In this document: positions 26,172 through 33,942 of the stretch, piece after piece
Layout of the letters: each line of letters begins with the position of its first letter
How positions within the stretch are numbered: the stretch's first letter is position 1
Source: Ignavibacteria bacterium UBA2333
GTDB lineage: Bacteria > Bacteroidota > Ignavibacteria > Kapaibacteriales > Kapaibacteriaceae
Reading direction: 5' to 3'
Length of the DNA stretch: 53,888 nucleotides
NCBI GenBank assembly: GCA_002344895.1
Contig: DDUR01000095.1
Span: 5,865 to 59,752, forward strand
Notes under the pieces: generated by a model
The model's input: the letters and a program-made list of their open reading frames with translations, nothing else
Databases searched by the model: none
What the model was told of the DNA's origin: nothing
Program-made: the position numbers and the translations under genes

Positions 26172-26897
26172 CTAACGTTGAAAGAGGAAATGGTAGGCGG
26201 CCACTTCATGCAGGAAGTGTTCCGCGATCGGTGTCGAAAGTGGATTGTCGGCTTCCATCCGTTCCGGATGCCATTGTACACCAAGGATAAACGGACGTCC
26301 ACCGACGGTTGTATCGGCCGGCTCAAAGGCCTCAATTGTCCCATCAGGAGCTACGGCTGCAACGGCAAAGGCACTTGCCAGGTGCTCAACGGCCTGGTGA
26401 TGAGCTGAGTTGATCTCGCCATCTAGGACACGAGCATAGCGTTTGATCAGGGATCCTGGTTCGATGTCGACATGATGACGTGCATCTGTGTCGTTCACAC
26501 GACCATGCTCAACGTCGCGACCAATAGCTGTTGGTATGTCGGCAACGAGGGTACCACCAAAGGCCACGTTCAGGACCTGTGCGCCTCGGCAGATTCCGAG
26601 GATGGGCATGTTACGACGTACACCTTCTCGTGCAAGGGCAAGTTCAAGCGTATCTCGTACGGCATCGATGGGACCGCAGAGCTCGCGTTTTTCCGGTTGA
26701 CCATAGTGTTCCGGATCAACGTCTGGCCCACCAGATATCAAAAGGCCCGAACACTCTGAGAGTCGCTGCAAGGCAATTTCTGGGTCGGGCGTTGTCATTA
26801 GATCAACGATTTCGATGTCGGGATCGATGGATGTAAGCCACCGACCATAATTCTCGTACGAAGGACTACCCGAGGCTTTCGAAATGGCGATCTTCAT
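26172..26897 (-). CDS. Class I glutamine amidotransferase, gamma-glutamyl hydrolase (C26) type
   Basis: A 241-residue peptidase C26 protein, related to PuuD (gamma-glutamyl-GABA hydrolase). The nucleophile elbow is ILGICRGAQVLNVAFGG, an HHQAVEHL block follows, and the His-Glu pair is in FILGVQWHPERM. The frame opens at 26975, but the family N-terminus MKIAISKASG starts at 26897, which overlaps lpxK by 32 bp. The substrate cannot be told from sequence; its place between lpxK and ndh gives no clear hint. Confidence 0.87.
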   Translation of the reverse strand: MKIAISKASGSPSYENYGRWLTSIDPDIEIVDLMTTPDPEIALQRLSECSGLLISGGPDVDPEHYGQPEKRELCGPIDAVRDTLELALAREGVRRNMPILGICRGAQVLNVAFGGTLVADIPTAIGRDVEHGRVNDTDARHHVDIEPGSLIKRYARVLDGEINSAHHQAVEHLASAFAVAAVAPDGTIEAFEPADTTVGGRPFILGVQWHPERMEADNPLSTPIAEHFLHEVAAYHFLFQR

Positions 26898-27870
26898 ATT
26901 CTGTGATGTCCTTGAGAAGGCGTTTGCGGAAGGTGTCTGCTCCGTCGACAATCGACATTGTGATCCGAAGTACATGGACAGAAATTCCGGCGGCGCGAAA
27001 TGCGTCCATGTGCCCTGAAAGTTTCACGAAGTCCTTCTCCGTGGTCACAACGATGTTCGATTGGCCGCCGCATCGACGAATGATGGCCTCGACGGTTGTA
27101 CGATCGTATCGCTGATGATCACGGAAGGTCATGGTGTCAGCAACAACGTATCCCAACGAAGCAGCCGAAAACACAAATCGTTGTGGATTTGCAATACCAC
27201 TCACAAGAACAACAGGGTTCTCGGATACAACATCACTCGATGTAGCCGTAATCTCAGTTCGATAGATTTCTGCCGATGTGTACGAACGAACAACATTTGT
27301 CAGATTATCTGCATCCTGTGTTGACGTAAGCAACACAACATCTGCACGTGATAACGATGTGAGGGGCTCGCGTAAACGGCCCGATGGTAAGAGTGACGTA
27401 GAAACTGTAAAATCATCAACAAGGACGATATCAATGTCGCGGTGAAGTGCTCGATGCTGAAAACCATCATCCACAACAATCACATCACAGTTAAGATGTC
27501 CTGCAGCGTGAACAGCAGCGTCAACCTTTGAACTACAGACAACAGTTGGAACTTGGAGTCTATCTGCCAACAAATACGGTTCATCACCAGCAGATTCAAC
27601 ATCGGTTTGGATCGACGTACCATCGTGGACAACAACCAGTCCACGAGACCGACGGCCATATCCGCGACTAATGATTGCCGGGTGACGTCCAGCATGTTGA
27701 AGTTCACGAACGACAAGATCTACGCAGGGTGTTTTCCCGGAACCCCCAGTGGTAATGTTACCAATACTCACAACTGGAACTTGGACAGGTACAATCGGAC
27801 GTCGGTGTTCATCGTAAGCTGTGTTACGACGTCCAACAACGTATCCGTACAGTCGAGCGAGTAGTCCCAT
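26866..27870 (-). CDS. lpxK: Tetraacyldisaccharide 4'-kinase
   Basis: LpxK phosphorylates the 4' position of the lipid A disaccharide at the inner face of the cytoplasmic membrane. The 334-residue protein has the P-loop SIGNITTGGSGKTPCVDLVVREL, IISRGYGR, a VDDGFQHRALHRDIDIVLVD block, and a C-terminal VTTEKDFVKL. An N-terminal hydrophobic helix is expected but weak. It follows the DUF374 gene by 2 bp, with lpxB just upstream, forming a lipid A operon. Confidence 0.94.
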   Translation of the reverse strand: MGLLARLYGYVVGRRNTAYDEHRRPIVPVQVPVVSIGNITTGGSGKTPCVDLVVRELQHAGRHPAIISRGYGRRSRGLVVVHDGTSIQTDVESAGDEPYLLADRLQVPTVVCSSKVDAAVHAAGHLNCDVIVVDDGFQHRALHRDIDIVLVDDFTVSTSLLPSGRLREPLTSLSRADVVLLTSTQDADNLTNVVRSYTSAEIYRTEITATSSDVVSENPVVLVSGIANPQRFVFSAASLGYVVADTMTFRDHQRYDRTTVEAIIRRCGGQSNIVVTTEKDFVKLSGHMDAFRAAGISVHVLRITMSIVDGADTFRKRLLKDITEYEDRHFESLG

Positions 27871-27872
27871 AA

Positions 27873-28463
27873 TTATCCCACCACCGTTCCGAGATGCTCA
27901 AGCCGATGTGTCATCTCATCAATGGCTGCCGATATCTGCTCACGATCTGCGTCAGGCGCGAGTCGTGGACCATGTCCAATGTGGACGGTGATGTGTGCAA
28001 ACGGAAGTGGAAGTTGAAACCGATCCCACGATCGTCGAAATGTTTTTGATGAATACATCGTAGCTCGCACAGCGAGTAAAGGAACCCTGGCTCGAACGGA
28101 TGCAACAACCACACCTGGTTTACATTCACGGGCTGGGCCACGTGGACCGTCGGGAGTTACAAGAACAATACGTGTTGTGGCGAGCTCTGTGAGCTCATCA
28201 AGTGCCTCTTTTCCACCGGATGATGACGACCCACGAACAACGTCGTACTTCCAGTCTGTTAACAACCTGTCCAACAACGCACCATCGGAACTCTTCGATA
28301 CCAACGCTACCGGACGTAGTGCGCGGAAGGCATACCAGATGGGCAACATCTCTCCATGCCAGAATGCAACAACACACGGACCGTGTGGTAACTGGCCATC
28401 GATGGACATTCTCCATGTCGATGCAAGCATTCGAATCAACAAGGATGCAATCCATGCCTTCAT
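27873..28463 (-). CDS. DUF374 lysophospholipid acyltransferase-like protein
   Basis: A 196-residue DUF374/LPLAT-like protein. Such proteins contain an HxxxE-like site; here it is FWHGEMLPIWYAF (about residues 34-46), with SSDGALLDRLL and LVTPDGPRGPARECKPGVV following. An N-terminal helix anchors it to the membrane. Position between lpxB and lpxK (overlapping lpxB by 4 bp) suggests a late acyltransfer in lipid A synthesis, a role proposed for DUF374 proteins in other bacteria; this is inference. Confidence 0.86.
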   Translation of the reverse strand: MKAWIASLLIRMLASTWRMSIDGQLPHGPCVVAFWHGEMLPIWYAFRALRPVALVSKSSDGALLDRLLTDWKYDVVRGSSSSGGKEALDELTELATTRIVLVTPDGPRGPARECKPGVVVASVRARVPLLAVRATMYSSKTFRRSWDRFQLPLPFAHITVHIGHGPRLAPDADREQISAAIDEMTHRLEHLGTVVG

Positions 28464-29593
28464 GACTGCCTCCGAATGGCCATCTCCGCAACAACGTCTG
28501 CAGCACGTCCTGCGGCACCGGAACCACCGAGAAGTTCTCTCAGCTCCATCGTCGTTGTCAGAATCTCTGTTCGTCTCTGTTGATTATCAAGAAGATTTTC
28601 AACTTCTCGTGTAAGATTCTCCACGGTAGCATCACTCTGCAAGTACTCCCGGTAGGCCGGTCGTTGTAACAACAGATTCGCCATTGTCACCGTTGGAACA
28701 GTTACCAGGCGTTTTGATACCACGTAGGACAACCACGACGTACGGTAGAACGTTGCAAAGGGTAATCCAAGAAGAGCCGCTTCAAGTGTTGACGTACCCG
28801 CTTTGACGAGTCCAGCACCTGCCTCCAACATTGCAGCGCGCGAATGTTCTGTACAGACAGCCCCAGCATGTTGTAACGGTACGTACATGGAAGGGGGCAA
28901 ATGGGGCAAGGACGGAACGACGACCTCAGAGACACGGTTCGATCGCAACACATGTTCTGTCACACGCGCCAACAACGGAACATGTCGTGTGAGCTCTTGT
29001 GCCCGTGATCCCGGGAGCAAGACCACTGAACGACTGTCGTGATGAGGCACGGAACGAAACGTATCGTCATCGAGCAGTGGATGGCCAACGTAGGACGTTC
29101 GAATTCCGTACTTCGCAAAAAACTCCGTTTCAAAAGGAAAGACCACCATCAGCATGTTCACGGCAGCCGCAAGCTTTTTTGCTCGGTCTGCACCCCAGGC
29201 CCAGAGTTGTGGTGCGATATACCAGATAACGGGAGTAGCCGACTGTTGTGCGGCAGGAGCTAGGCGTAGATTAAATCCGGGATAGTCAACCGGGATAAAC
29301 GCTGCGTACCGACGTTGTGAAAGGAGTTCCCGGCAGCGATTGAGAAGCCCCTTTAACGCCCCATACCGTTTTGCCACCTCCCAAAAGCCCGTTACGGCAA
29401 CATCCTGTAACGATGCTAGGGATCGAAGGCCTTGTTGTTCCATTGCTGGACCACCAAAACCCTCAAACACAGCGTCGGGAATACGCAGGCGGATCTCTGC
29501 CATAAGCCGAGCAGCATGGGAATCGCCCGACGGATCACCTGCCGTGATAAAAAAACGAGTTGTGGGGGCTGGTGAGGAGCTGAACATTGGCAC
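28460..29593 (-). CDS. lpxB: Lipid-A-disaccharide synthase
   Basis: LpxB (GT19) joins UDP-diacylglucosamine and lipid X into the lipid A disaccharide. The 377-residue protein shows FFITAGDPSGDSHAARLMAEI, FEGFGGPAM, VIWYIAPQLWAWG, SYVGHPLLDD, VVLLPGSRAQEL and the C-terminal KAGTSTLEAALLGLPFATFYRTSWLSY motif. It leads the lpxB-DUF374-lpxK group and is divergent from the T9SS-sorted protein at 29656. Copies of the dispersed G-rich motif lie at 28893 and 29347 in different codon contexts. Confidence 0.95.
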   Translation of the reverse strand: MPMFSSSPAPTTRFFITAGDPSGDSHAARLMAEIRLRIPDAVFEGFGGPAMEQQGLRSLASLQDVAVTGFWEVAKRYGALKGLLNRCRELLSQRRYAAFIPVDYPGFNLRLAPAAQQSATPVIWYIAPQLWAWGADRAKKLAAAVNMLMVVFPFETEFFAKYGIRTSYVGHPLLDDDTFRSVPHHDSRSVVLLPGSRAQELTRHVPLLARVTEHVLRSNRVSEVVVPSLPHLPPSMYVPLQHAGAVCTEHSRAAMLEAGAGLVKAGTSTLEAALLGLPFATFYRTSWLSYVVSKRLVTVPTVTMANLLLQRPAYREYLQSDATVENLTREVENLLDNQQRRTEILTTTMELRELLGGSGAAGRAADVVAEMAIRRQS

Positions 29594-29621
29594 GAGAAGT
29601 GATGGCAGCCGACAAACTTGC

Positions 29622-29629
29622 TATATTCG
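29622..29629 (+). promoter_or_regulatory. Candidate -7 box (TATATTCG)
   Basis: TATATTCG lies 27 bp upstream of the ATG at 29656. The identical octamer sits upstream of rimP on the minus strand (49965-49972). It resembles the Bacteroidota TAnnTTTG element; no clear -33 TTG is seen. Confidence 0.3.
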
Positions 29630-29655
29630 ACGCACTCACACATCACAGCAAAGCC

Positions 29656-30354
29656 ATGAAACCCACAGTACTTGCCGCAGCCGTTATTCTTTTCGGGACA
29701 GCGATCGGCGCTACAGCCCAGGGAGTTCGAATTCTACCACGTCCCAATGCCGTCGTTGACGGAAGTGTTGGTACGTCCGTGAAGCGTATGCCCGCTGGTG
29801 GTGAGTTCCTGCTGACCGTCAACAAGGGTGGCAGTGTTGCCGGAATGGAAATCCAGTGGTTTAAGGACGGTATTGCTCTCGAAGGTGAAACAGGCCAAGA
29901 GTTACGCAGACCGATTGCCAGCCTCGACATGAACGGCGTCTACACCGTCAGCATGAAGTCACCATGTGCCACCGTCATGTCACAGCCAATACAGGTAATT
30001 GTTGGACCGGTTCAGTACCGTGTTGACACAAAACCAGCTGACGTTCAGGACCCCGTGGCTGGACGTGTTCAAGAAGCGGGATCACAGACAGCATCGATTT
30101 CGGACATTACGCCGAATCCGGCAAGTGATCGTGTGACGGTCTACTTTACAACAACAGCAACCGAACATGTAAATGTGAGTGTTGTTGATCTTAACGGTCG
30201 TGTAGTAGCTCCACTCGTGAATACAACACTTGGATCTGGACAGCACGAAGTTGTTCTTGACCTTGTTGGTCACAACATGAGCCAAGGTCTCTACTACGTT
30301 GTTGTGAACAGCGCTGGTAACACCGTTACCAAGTCCCTTGTTGTTACACGATAA
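29656..30354 (+). CDS. Secreted Ig-like protein with T9SS C-terminal sorting domain
   Basis: A 232-residue exported protein. Signal peptide MKPTVLAAAVILFGTAIGATAQ is followed by an Ig-like module (GGEFLLTVNKGGSVAGMEIQ, then YTVSMKSPCATVMSQPIQV), a short linker, and a type A T9SS sorting domain starting ISDITPNPASDRVTVYF and ending LYYVVVNSAGNTVTKSLVVTR. It is thus probably exported across the outer membrane and anchored or released there. The frame opens at 29587 but the signal peptide begins at the ATG at 29656. No catalytic motif is visible. Confidence 0.85.
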   Translation: MKPTVLAAAVILFGTAIGATAQGVRILPRPNAVVDGSVGTSVKRMPAGGEFLLTVNKGGSVAGMEIQWFKDGIALEGETGQELRRPIASLDMNGVYTVSMKSPCATVMSQPIQVIVGPVQYRVDTKPADVQDPVAGRVQEAGSQTASISDITPNPASDRVTVYFTTTATEHVNVSVVDLNGRVVAPLVNTTLGSGQHEVVLDLVGHNMSQGLYYVVVNSAGNTVTKSLVVTR

Positions 30355-30431
30355 GTTGTACCAACACACAGCCTACTGCTGTAATCACGCGTAAGCACAA
30401 ACTGTATTCTCACAAGAGAGACTCAAACGGA

Positions 30432-31574
30432 TTAACCTCCGTCTGCAAGATTACCAAGACGTACCGTAAAGGCGGCTCCTTCACCTGGCTTTGATGCGCA
30501 CGTGATGGAGCCGCCTTGTGCTTCTACCATCGTCCGCGTCATATACAGTCCAACACCGCGTGCATCGGTGTTATCGTGAAATGTTTGCCAGAGTCCAAAC
30601 AGACGATCTCCATGAAGAGAGAGATCAATTCCCTGTCCGTTATCGCGCACGATAAGGACGGGAGAGCCAGAATCGGCATGTGTTCGCACATCAATGAGTA
30701 ATCGACGCTCTGTGGATCGATACTTAAGTGCATTCGTCAAAAGATTGTGCAGGATACTTTCAAAGTATGATTCCGGATAATCCACTTCGGCACATGCCGA
30801 AAAGTCTGTCGTAATCACGGCGTCGGACGATTCGATGTCGCGCACAAGTGTTGTACACACACGATGAAAGACATCGGCAACGTCAAGCCGATCATACGGT
30901 ATTGCAACACCCTGACGGATGGTTAATGTGCGCGAAAGGATGTCGATCGACTCGCGTAAACCTTCCACTACAGAGCGGACCTGTTCCAACAACTCAGCAC
31001 GTTCTGCCTCGTCAGTAGATCGATCGTGGATTTTGAGAAGATCACGAACATTACCAACAGGCATACGAACGTTATGCGACATCATTTGGGCAAACTCACG
31101 AAGCTGACGGTTCTGTGAGCCCATACGTCGCATGAGCGACTGCGTTACCTGCAGTTGATGTTGAATAGCGTCGAACGACTGAACACGTTCATCGATTGGC
31201 CGTACAAAGCCTACAAAAAAATCAACACCACCAGCTTCGTTGCGGATAACACGAACGATCAACTCAATCCATGTTATCGTCCCGTCTTTTCGGATATACC
31301 GTTTTTCACGACGGTACTCTTCGCGTTCGCCGCGAATCAATGCTACGGCATCACGCATTTCCTCGTCGATATCGTCGGGATGCGTTATGTCCTGCCACGT
31401 CATCTGGCGCATCTCATCAACCTCGTAACCCACGATGTCGCAGAACGCCTGATTAAAGTCAACAAAGGAAAAGTCGGGGGCTCCGATCACCACGCCAACA
31501 GATGGTGATTCGAAGATGGCCTGAACAAGACGCTGGTGATCGTCCTGGAAGTAGGCCAAAAATGGGTGCAGCAT
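30432..31574 (-). CDS. PAS-domain sensor histidine kinase
   Basis: A 380-residue soluble histidine kinase with no membrane segment. A PAS domain with PAC motif covers about residues 12-130 (SPSVGVVIGAPDFSFVDFNQAFCDIVGY, then WQDITHPDD, YIRKDGTITWIEL). The H-box is FAQMMSHNVRMPVGNVRDLL with His167, a SHNxRxP variant frequent in Bacteroidota. The ATPase domain has the N-box LLTNALKYRS, the G1 box VRDNGQGIDLS and the G2 box GVGLYMTRTMVEAQGG. No response regulator gene is adjacent, so the partner is unknown. Confidence 0.9.
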   Translation of the reverse strand: MLHPFLAYFQDDHQRLVQAIFESPSVGVVIGAPDFSFVDFNQAFCDIVGYEVDEMRQMTWQDITHPDDIDEEMRDAVALIRGEREEYRREKRYIRKDGTITWIELIVRVIRNEAGGVDFFVGFVRPIDERVQSFDAIQHQLQVTQSLMRRMGSQNRQLREFAQMMSHNVRMPVGNVRDLLKIHDRSTDEAERAELLEQVRSVVEGLRESIDILSRTLTIRQGVAIPYDRLDVADVFHRVCTTLVRDIESSDAVITTDFSACAEVDYPESYFESILHNLLTNALKYRSTERRLLIDVRTHADSGSPVLIVRDNGQGIDLSLHGDRLFGLWQTFHDNTDARGVGLYMTRTMVEAQGGSITCASKPGEGAAFTVRLGNLADGG

Positions 31575-31622
31575 TCCGCCAATTTACCACCTTACCCGGT
31601 GAATGGGACGTAATTTCACGGC

Positions 31623-32261
31623 ATGGCAGGACTTTTTGATCTACCTGGCGCACCCGAAAAAATAACCGACGGTCTCGTGATAATCCGAGAAGGAATACAT
31701 GATCCCGACGCCGTTCTGCGAGAGGTACATCGAATCGCTCAACAATCTCCATGGCGAACGATGATAACGCCAGGAGGCAAAACAATGAGTGTAGAGATGA
31801 CCAATGCCGGTGCTGTTGGCTGGATCAGTGATCGGCGAGGATATCGATATGAAGGGGTTGATCCCGTCACTGGAGAGCCGTGGCCTACAATGCACAACGA
31901 CATCGTCAACCTCGTGAGGACGTCTGCTACGGCAGCTGGTTATCCTGGATTTGAGCCCGACGTCTGTCTTGTGAATAGGTATCGCATTGGCGCAAAGATG
32001 TCGTTACATCAGGACCGGGACGAGGCAGACTTCTCCCATCCGATCGTCTCCTTCTCTCTCGGAATGTCGGCCACCTTCCTCTTTGGTGGTCTGCGTCGTA
32101 CCGACCCTACACTGAAACTCCCTCTCCACCACGGCGACATCGTTGTCTGGGGTGGCTCGTCACGCCTCCACTATCACGGCATTGCTTCCGTCAACGGCCC
32201 TGCCCACAGTATGGTGGGTCCGTATCGTATTAACCTCACCTTTCGTCGCGCACATTCATGA
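31623..32261 (+). CDS. alkB: DNA oxidative demethylase AlkB
   Basis: AlkB is an Fe(II)/2-oxoglutarate dioxygenase that removes 1-methyladenine and 3-methylcytosine damage from DNA. The 212 residues match the bacterial type. Iron ligands are in LHQDRDE (His129, Asp131) and RLHYHGI (His185); the 2-oxoglutarate-binding Arg residues are in YRINLTFRR (Arg202, Arg208), and NRYRIGAKMSLH precedes the first ligand. It leads an operon with DUF3817 and ogt, coupled by an ATGA overlap at 32258-32261. TAATTTCA just upstream may be a -7 box. Confidence 0.94.
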   Translation: MAGLFDLPGAPEKITDGLVIIREGIHDPDAVLREVHRIAQQSPWRTMITPGGKTMSVEMTNAGAVGWISDRRGYRYEGVDPVTGEPWPTMHNDIVNLVRTSATAAGYPGFEPDVCLVNRYRIGAKMSLHQDRDEADFSHPIVSFSLGMSATFLFGGLRRTDPTLKLPLHHGDIVVWGGSSRLHYHGIASVNGPAHSMVGPYRINLTFRRAHS

Positions 32262-32518
32262 CCTTCTTCCGCATCATCGCCTACGCTGAAGTTGTCAGTT
32301 ACCTGCTCCTCCTGTTTGTTGCCGTACCCCTGAAGTATCTGGCAGACAATCCGTTGGGAGTACGCATTCTGGGTCCCATCCACGGCATCCTCTTTATGCT
32401 CTACATCCTCGTTGTCTTCCGTCGCTCCGCTGCCGAAGGGTGGCCGTTCCGCCGCACGGCATGGGCACTCTTTGCGAGTATCCTACCGCTAGGGCCGATA
32501 GGTGTAGCGAAGAAGTGA
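32258..32518 (+). CDS. DUF3817 family membrane protein
   Basis: An 86-residue DUF3817 protein: RIIAYAEVVSYLLLLFVAVPLKYL, GPIHGILFMLYILVVF, and a third hydrophobic segment ALFASILPLGPI with a basic end. Three membrane helices are predicted. Function is unknown. It is coupled by overlaps on both sides, ATGA with alkB and GTGA with ogt, inside an operon for direct reversal of DNA alkylation. Confidence 0.85.
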   Translation: MTFFRIIAYAEVVSYLLLLFVAVPLKYLADNPLGVRILGPIHGILFMLYILVVFRRSAAEGWPFRRTAWALFASILPLGPIGVAKK

Positions 32519-33060
32519 CCATCGAAACACCACAACCTGACCATGTAGCAGTTCTGGAAACCGTATTTGGAACGGCCATTGTTGGTGTACTACAGCAGAA
32601 GGTCATCTCCATTACGTTCCAGGACAGTCTTGATAACGAGACACTGAGCACACAACGGGAGACGATGTTGCGGCAGAATCACCCGGAGAATCGTACTGCT
32701 GTATCGGCACTTCTTGACAGAGTTCATCACCTTCTCAACAATCCACATCTTGTTACGCCGGATGTCGAAGACATCATCACGCTACACGGGACGGCATTTC
32801 AACAGCGTATCTACAATGAACTCCTGACTATCAAACCAGGGAGCAGACACACGTATACAGATCTCACCCTCCGACTCGGACTTCCCACCACGTCGACGCG
32901 TGCCGTTGCTACTGCCTGTGGTTCAAACCCAATTGCCATACTTGTCCCCTGTCATCGTATCATCCGATCCGACGGATCACTTGCCGGATATCGGTGGGGT
33001 CTGGAACGCAAACGTGACATTCTGCAACGCGAGGATGACATGATGGTTTGGAAGGGGTAA
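32515..33060 (+). CDS. ogt: Methylated-DNA-[protein]-cysteine S-methyltransferase
   Basis: Ogt/MGMT accepts the methyl group of O6-methylguanine onto a Cys in a suicide reaction. The 181-residue protein has the helix-turn-helix region FQQRIYNELLTIKPGSRHTYTDL and the acceptor motif IAILVPCHRII (Cys146), then GSLAGYRWGLERKRDIL. The start is taken as GTG at 32515, overlapping the DUF3817 stop as GTGA; the frame is open further upstream inside that gene but without similarity. The stop codon lies inside a copy of the dispersed G-rich motif (33054-33067). Confidence 0.92.
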   Translation: MTIETPQPDHVAVLETVFGTAIVGVLQQKVISITFQDSLDNETLSTQRETMLRQNHPENRTAVSALLDRVHHLLNNPHLVTPDVEDIITLHGTAFQQRIYNELLTIKPGSRHTYTDLTLRLGLPTTSTRAVATACGSNPIAILVPCHRIIRSDGSLAGYRWGLERKRDILQREDDMMVWKG

Positions 33061-33069
33061 AAGGGGCAA

Positions 33070-33098
33070 CATTCTCCGGGAGAAGGTAGGTGCCGGGG
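33070..33098 (+). repeat. First copy of a repeat flanking the accessory gene
   Basis: CATTCTCCGGGAGA followed by GGTGCCGGG (here separated by AGGTA-like spacing) recurs at 33794-33816. The two copies lie on either side of the hypothetical gene at 33210-33668 in direct orientation, about 720 bp apart. Confidence 0.6.
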
Positions 33099-33120
33099 AC
33101 CTTTAGGCCCCCGGCACCTA
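33087..33120 (+). terminator. Strong hairpin after ogt
   Basis: A 12-bp GC-rich inverted repeat (TAGGTGCCGGGG / CCCCGGCACCTA) with a 10-base loop lies 27 bp after the ogt stop. No T-run follows on the plus strand, so termination strength is uncertain. The left arm shares sequence with a partial copy at 33794-33816. Confidence 0.6.
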
Positions 33121-33137
33121 TGTAGTGAACCCCGAAA

Positions 33138-33158
33138 CCACTGATGAAGAGTCAGTGG
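33138..33158 (-). terminator. Hairpin downstream of the hypothetical gene at 33210
   Basis: A perfect 7-bp stem (CCACTGA / TCAGTGG) with a 7-base loop. On the minus strand it is followed by TTTCGGGG. It probably marks the 3' end of the transcript of the 33210-33668 gene, though the T-run is short. Confidence 0.45.
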
Positions 33159-33209
33159 ATACGGCGTTGAATCGTAATGACATACTGTGGTGGAGTTGCT
33201 GTTGAGTAG

Positions 33210-33668
33210 CTAATCATTGTGTACACCACGTGTGATAGAAATACCTTCCTCAATCAGTGCTTGCATGATTGCCTCGGACTCAAGAACGGAAAGCTCTGTG
33301 CCTCGCGCCAACTTTGTGCCGATGGATTGTGGGTCAAGCCCAGCACGTTCGGCGATTGACTTGATCTTGATGTACTTGCGGACTCGCTCAAGATCAGCAA
33401 TGCGCAAGTATCCCATTGGGGCCTTAATCGCTGAAGCGTCAGTGACGATCTCGGCGTTGCGGAGATACTGCGCCACTGCTGCCTTCGCTTCTTCAAGCGA
33501 AGAGAAAGGCGTACTTCCATTGAGCTCAGGGATGTATGACTTCAGATGGTAGAGTCGAGACTCGGAGCCGATGTTGACTTCAGTAATCCAGGCGATATGA
33601 TGATCACCATTCGTGGCGACGATACGATTGGGAACCGTGGGATGTTGAATCCATGTGATCGTTTGCAT
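33210..33668 (-). CDS. Hypothetical protein (152 aa), possible DNA-binding C-terminal region
   Basis: I do not recognise this protein. Residues 1-70 form a beta-rich half (TWIQHPTVPNRIVATNGDHHIAWITEV, with YIPELNGSTPFSSLEEAKAAVAQYL), and residues about 85-145 are helical with a helix-turn-helix-like pattern: LRIADLERVRKYIKIKSIAERAGLDPQSIGTKLARGTELSVLESEAIMQAL. The spacing of ...SIAERAGLDPQSIGTKL resembles a small Xre-type fold. It sits alone between ogt and an orphan antitoxin-like gene, flanked by a short direct repeat, and looks accessory. Confidence 0.6.
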   Translation of the reverse strand: MQTITWIQHPTVPNRIVATNGDHHIAWITEVNIGSESRLYHLKSYIPELNGSTPFSSLEEAKAAVAQYLRNAEIVTDASAIKAPMGYLRIADLERVRKYIKIKSIAERAGLDPQSIGTKLARGTELSVLESEAIMQALIEEGISITRGVHND

Positions 33669-33793
33669 GATGATTGTCTGTTCGTTCGGTGTTCAGCGTT
33701 CGTTGATTTGTGCTTGGGGAAAGAAGCAAGGACTACGTTTGACATCTCCTGGTTTTACTATCCGTCTTCGGGACAATCCCAGGTACGAAACCA

Positions 33794-33816
33794 CATTCTC
33801 CGGGAGAGGTGCCGGG
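33794..33816 (+). repeat. Second copy of the flanking repeat
   Basis: CATTCTCCGGGAGA directly followed by GGTGCCGGG. It matches 33070-33098 except for a short spacer present in the other copy. It lies just upstream of the palindromic operator of the antitoxin-like gene. Confidence 0.6.
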
Positions 33817-33832
33817 TGATTTCTCTCTATCT

Positions 33833-33849
33833 ATACGCAGATTGCGTAT
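33833..33849. promoter_or_regulatory. Palindromic operator candidate before the Xre antitoxin gene
   Basis: ATACGCA-GAT-TGCGTAT is a perfect 7-bp inverted repeat with a 3-base spacer, 94 bp upstream of the antitoxin-like ATG. Xre-type antitoxins bind such palindromes to repress their own operon. A weaker repeat, TTGCG/CGCAA, overlaps its right half (33843-33857). Confidence 0.55.
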
Positions 33850-33942
33850 GCCGCAAAATGAGCGCAGTCTTTGGCGTGCGTCCAGCGTCCGCAAGGTATT
33901 GTAGCTCCGACAACTCTTACACAATGTATTGGAACTCCGGCG

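Noticed and set aside
33669..33942. Hidden RelE/HigB toxin upstream of the antitoxin
   Set aside because: None of the three frames gives a recognisable toxin; stops interrupt all of them.
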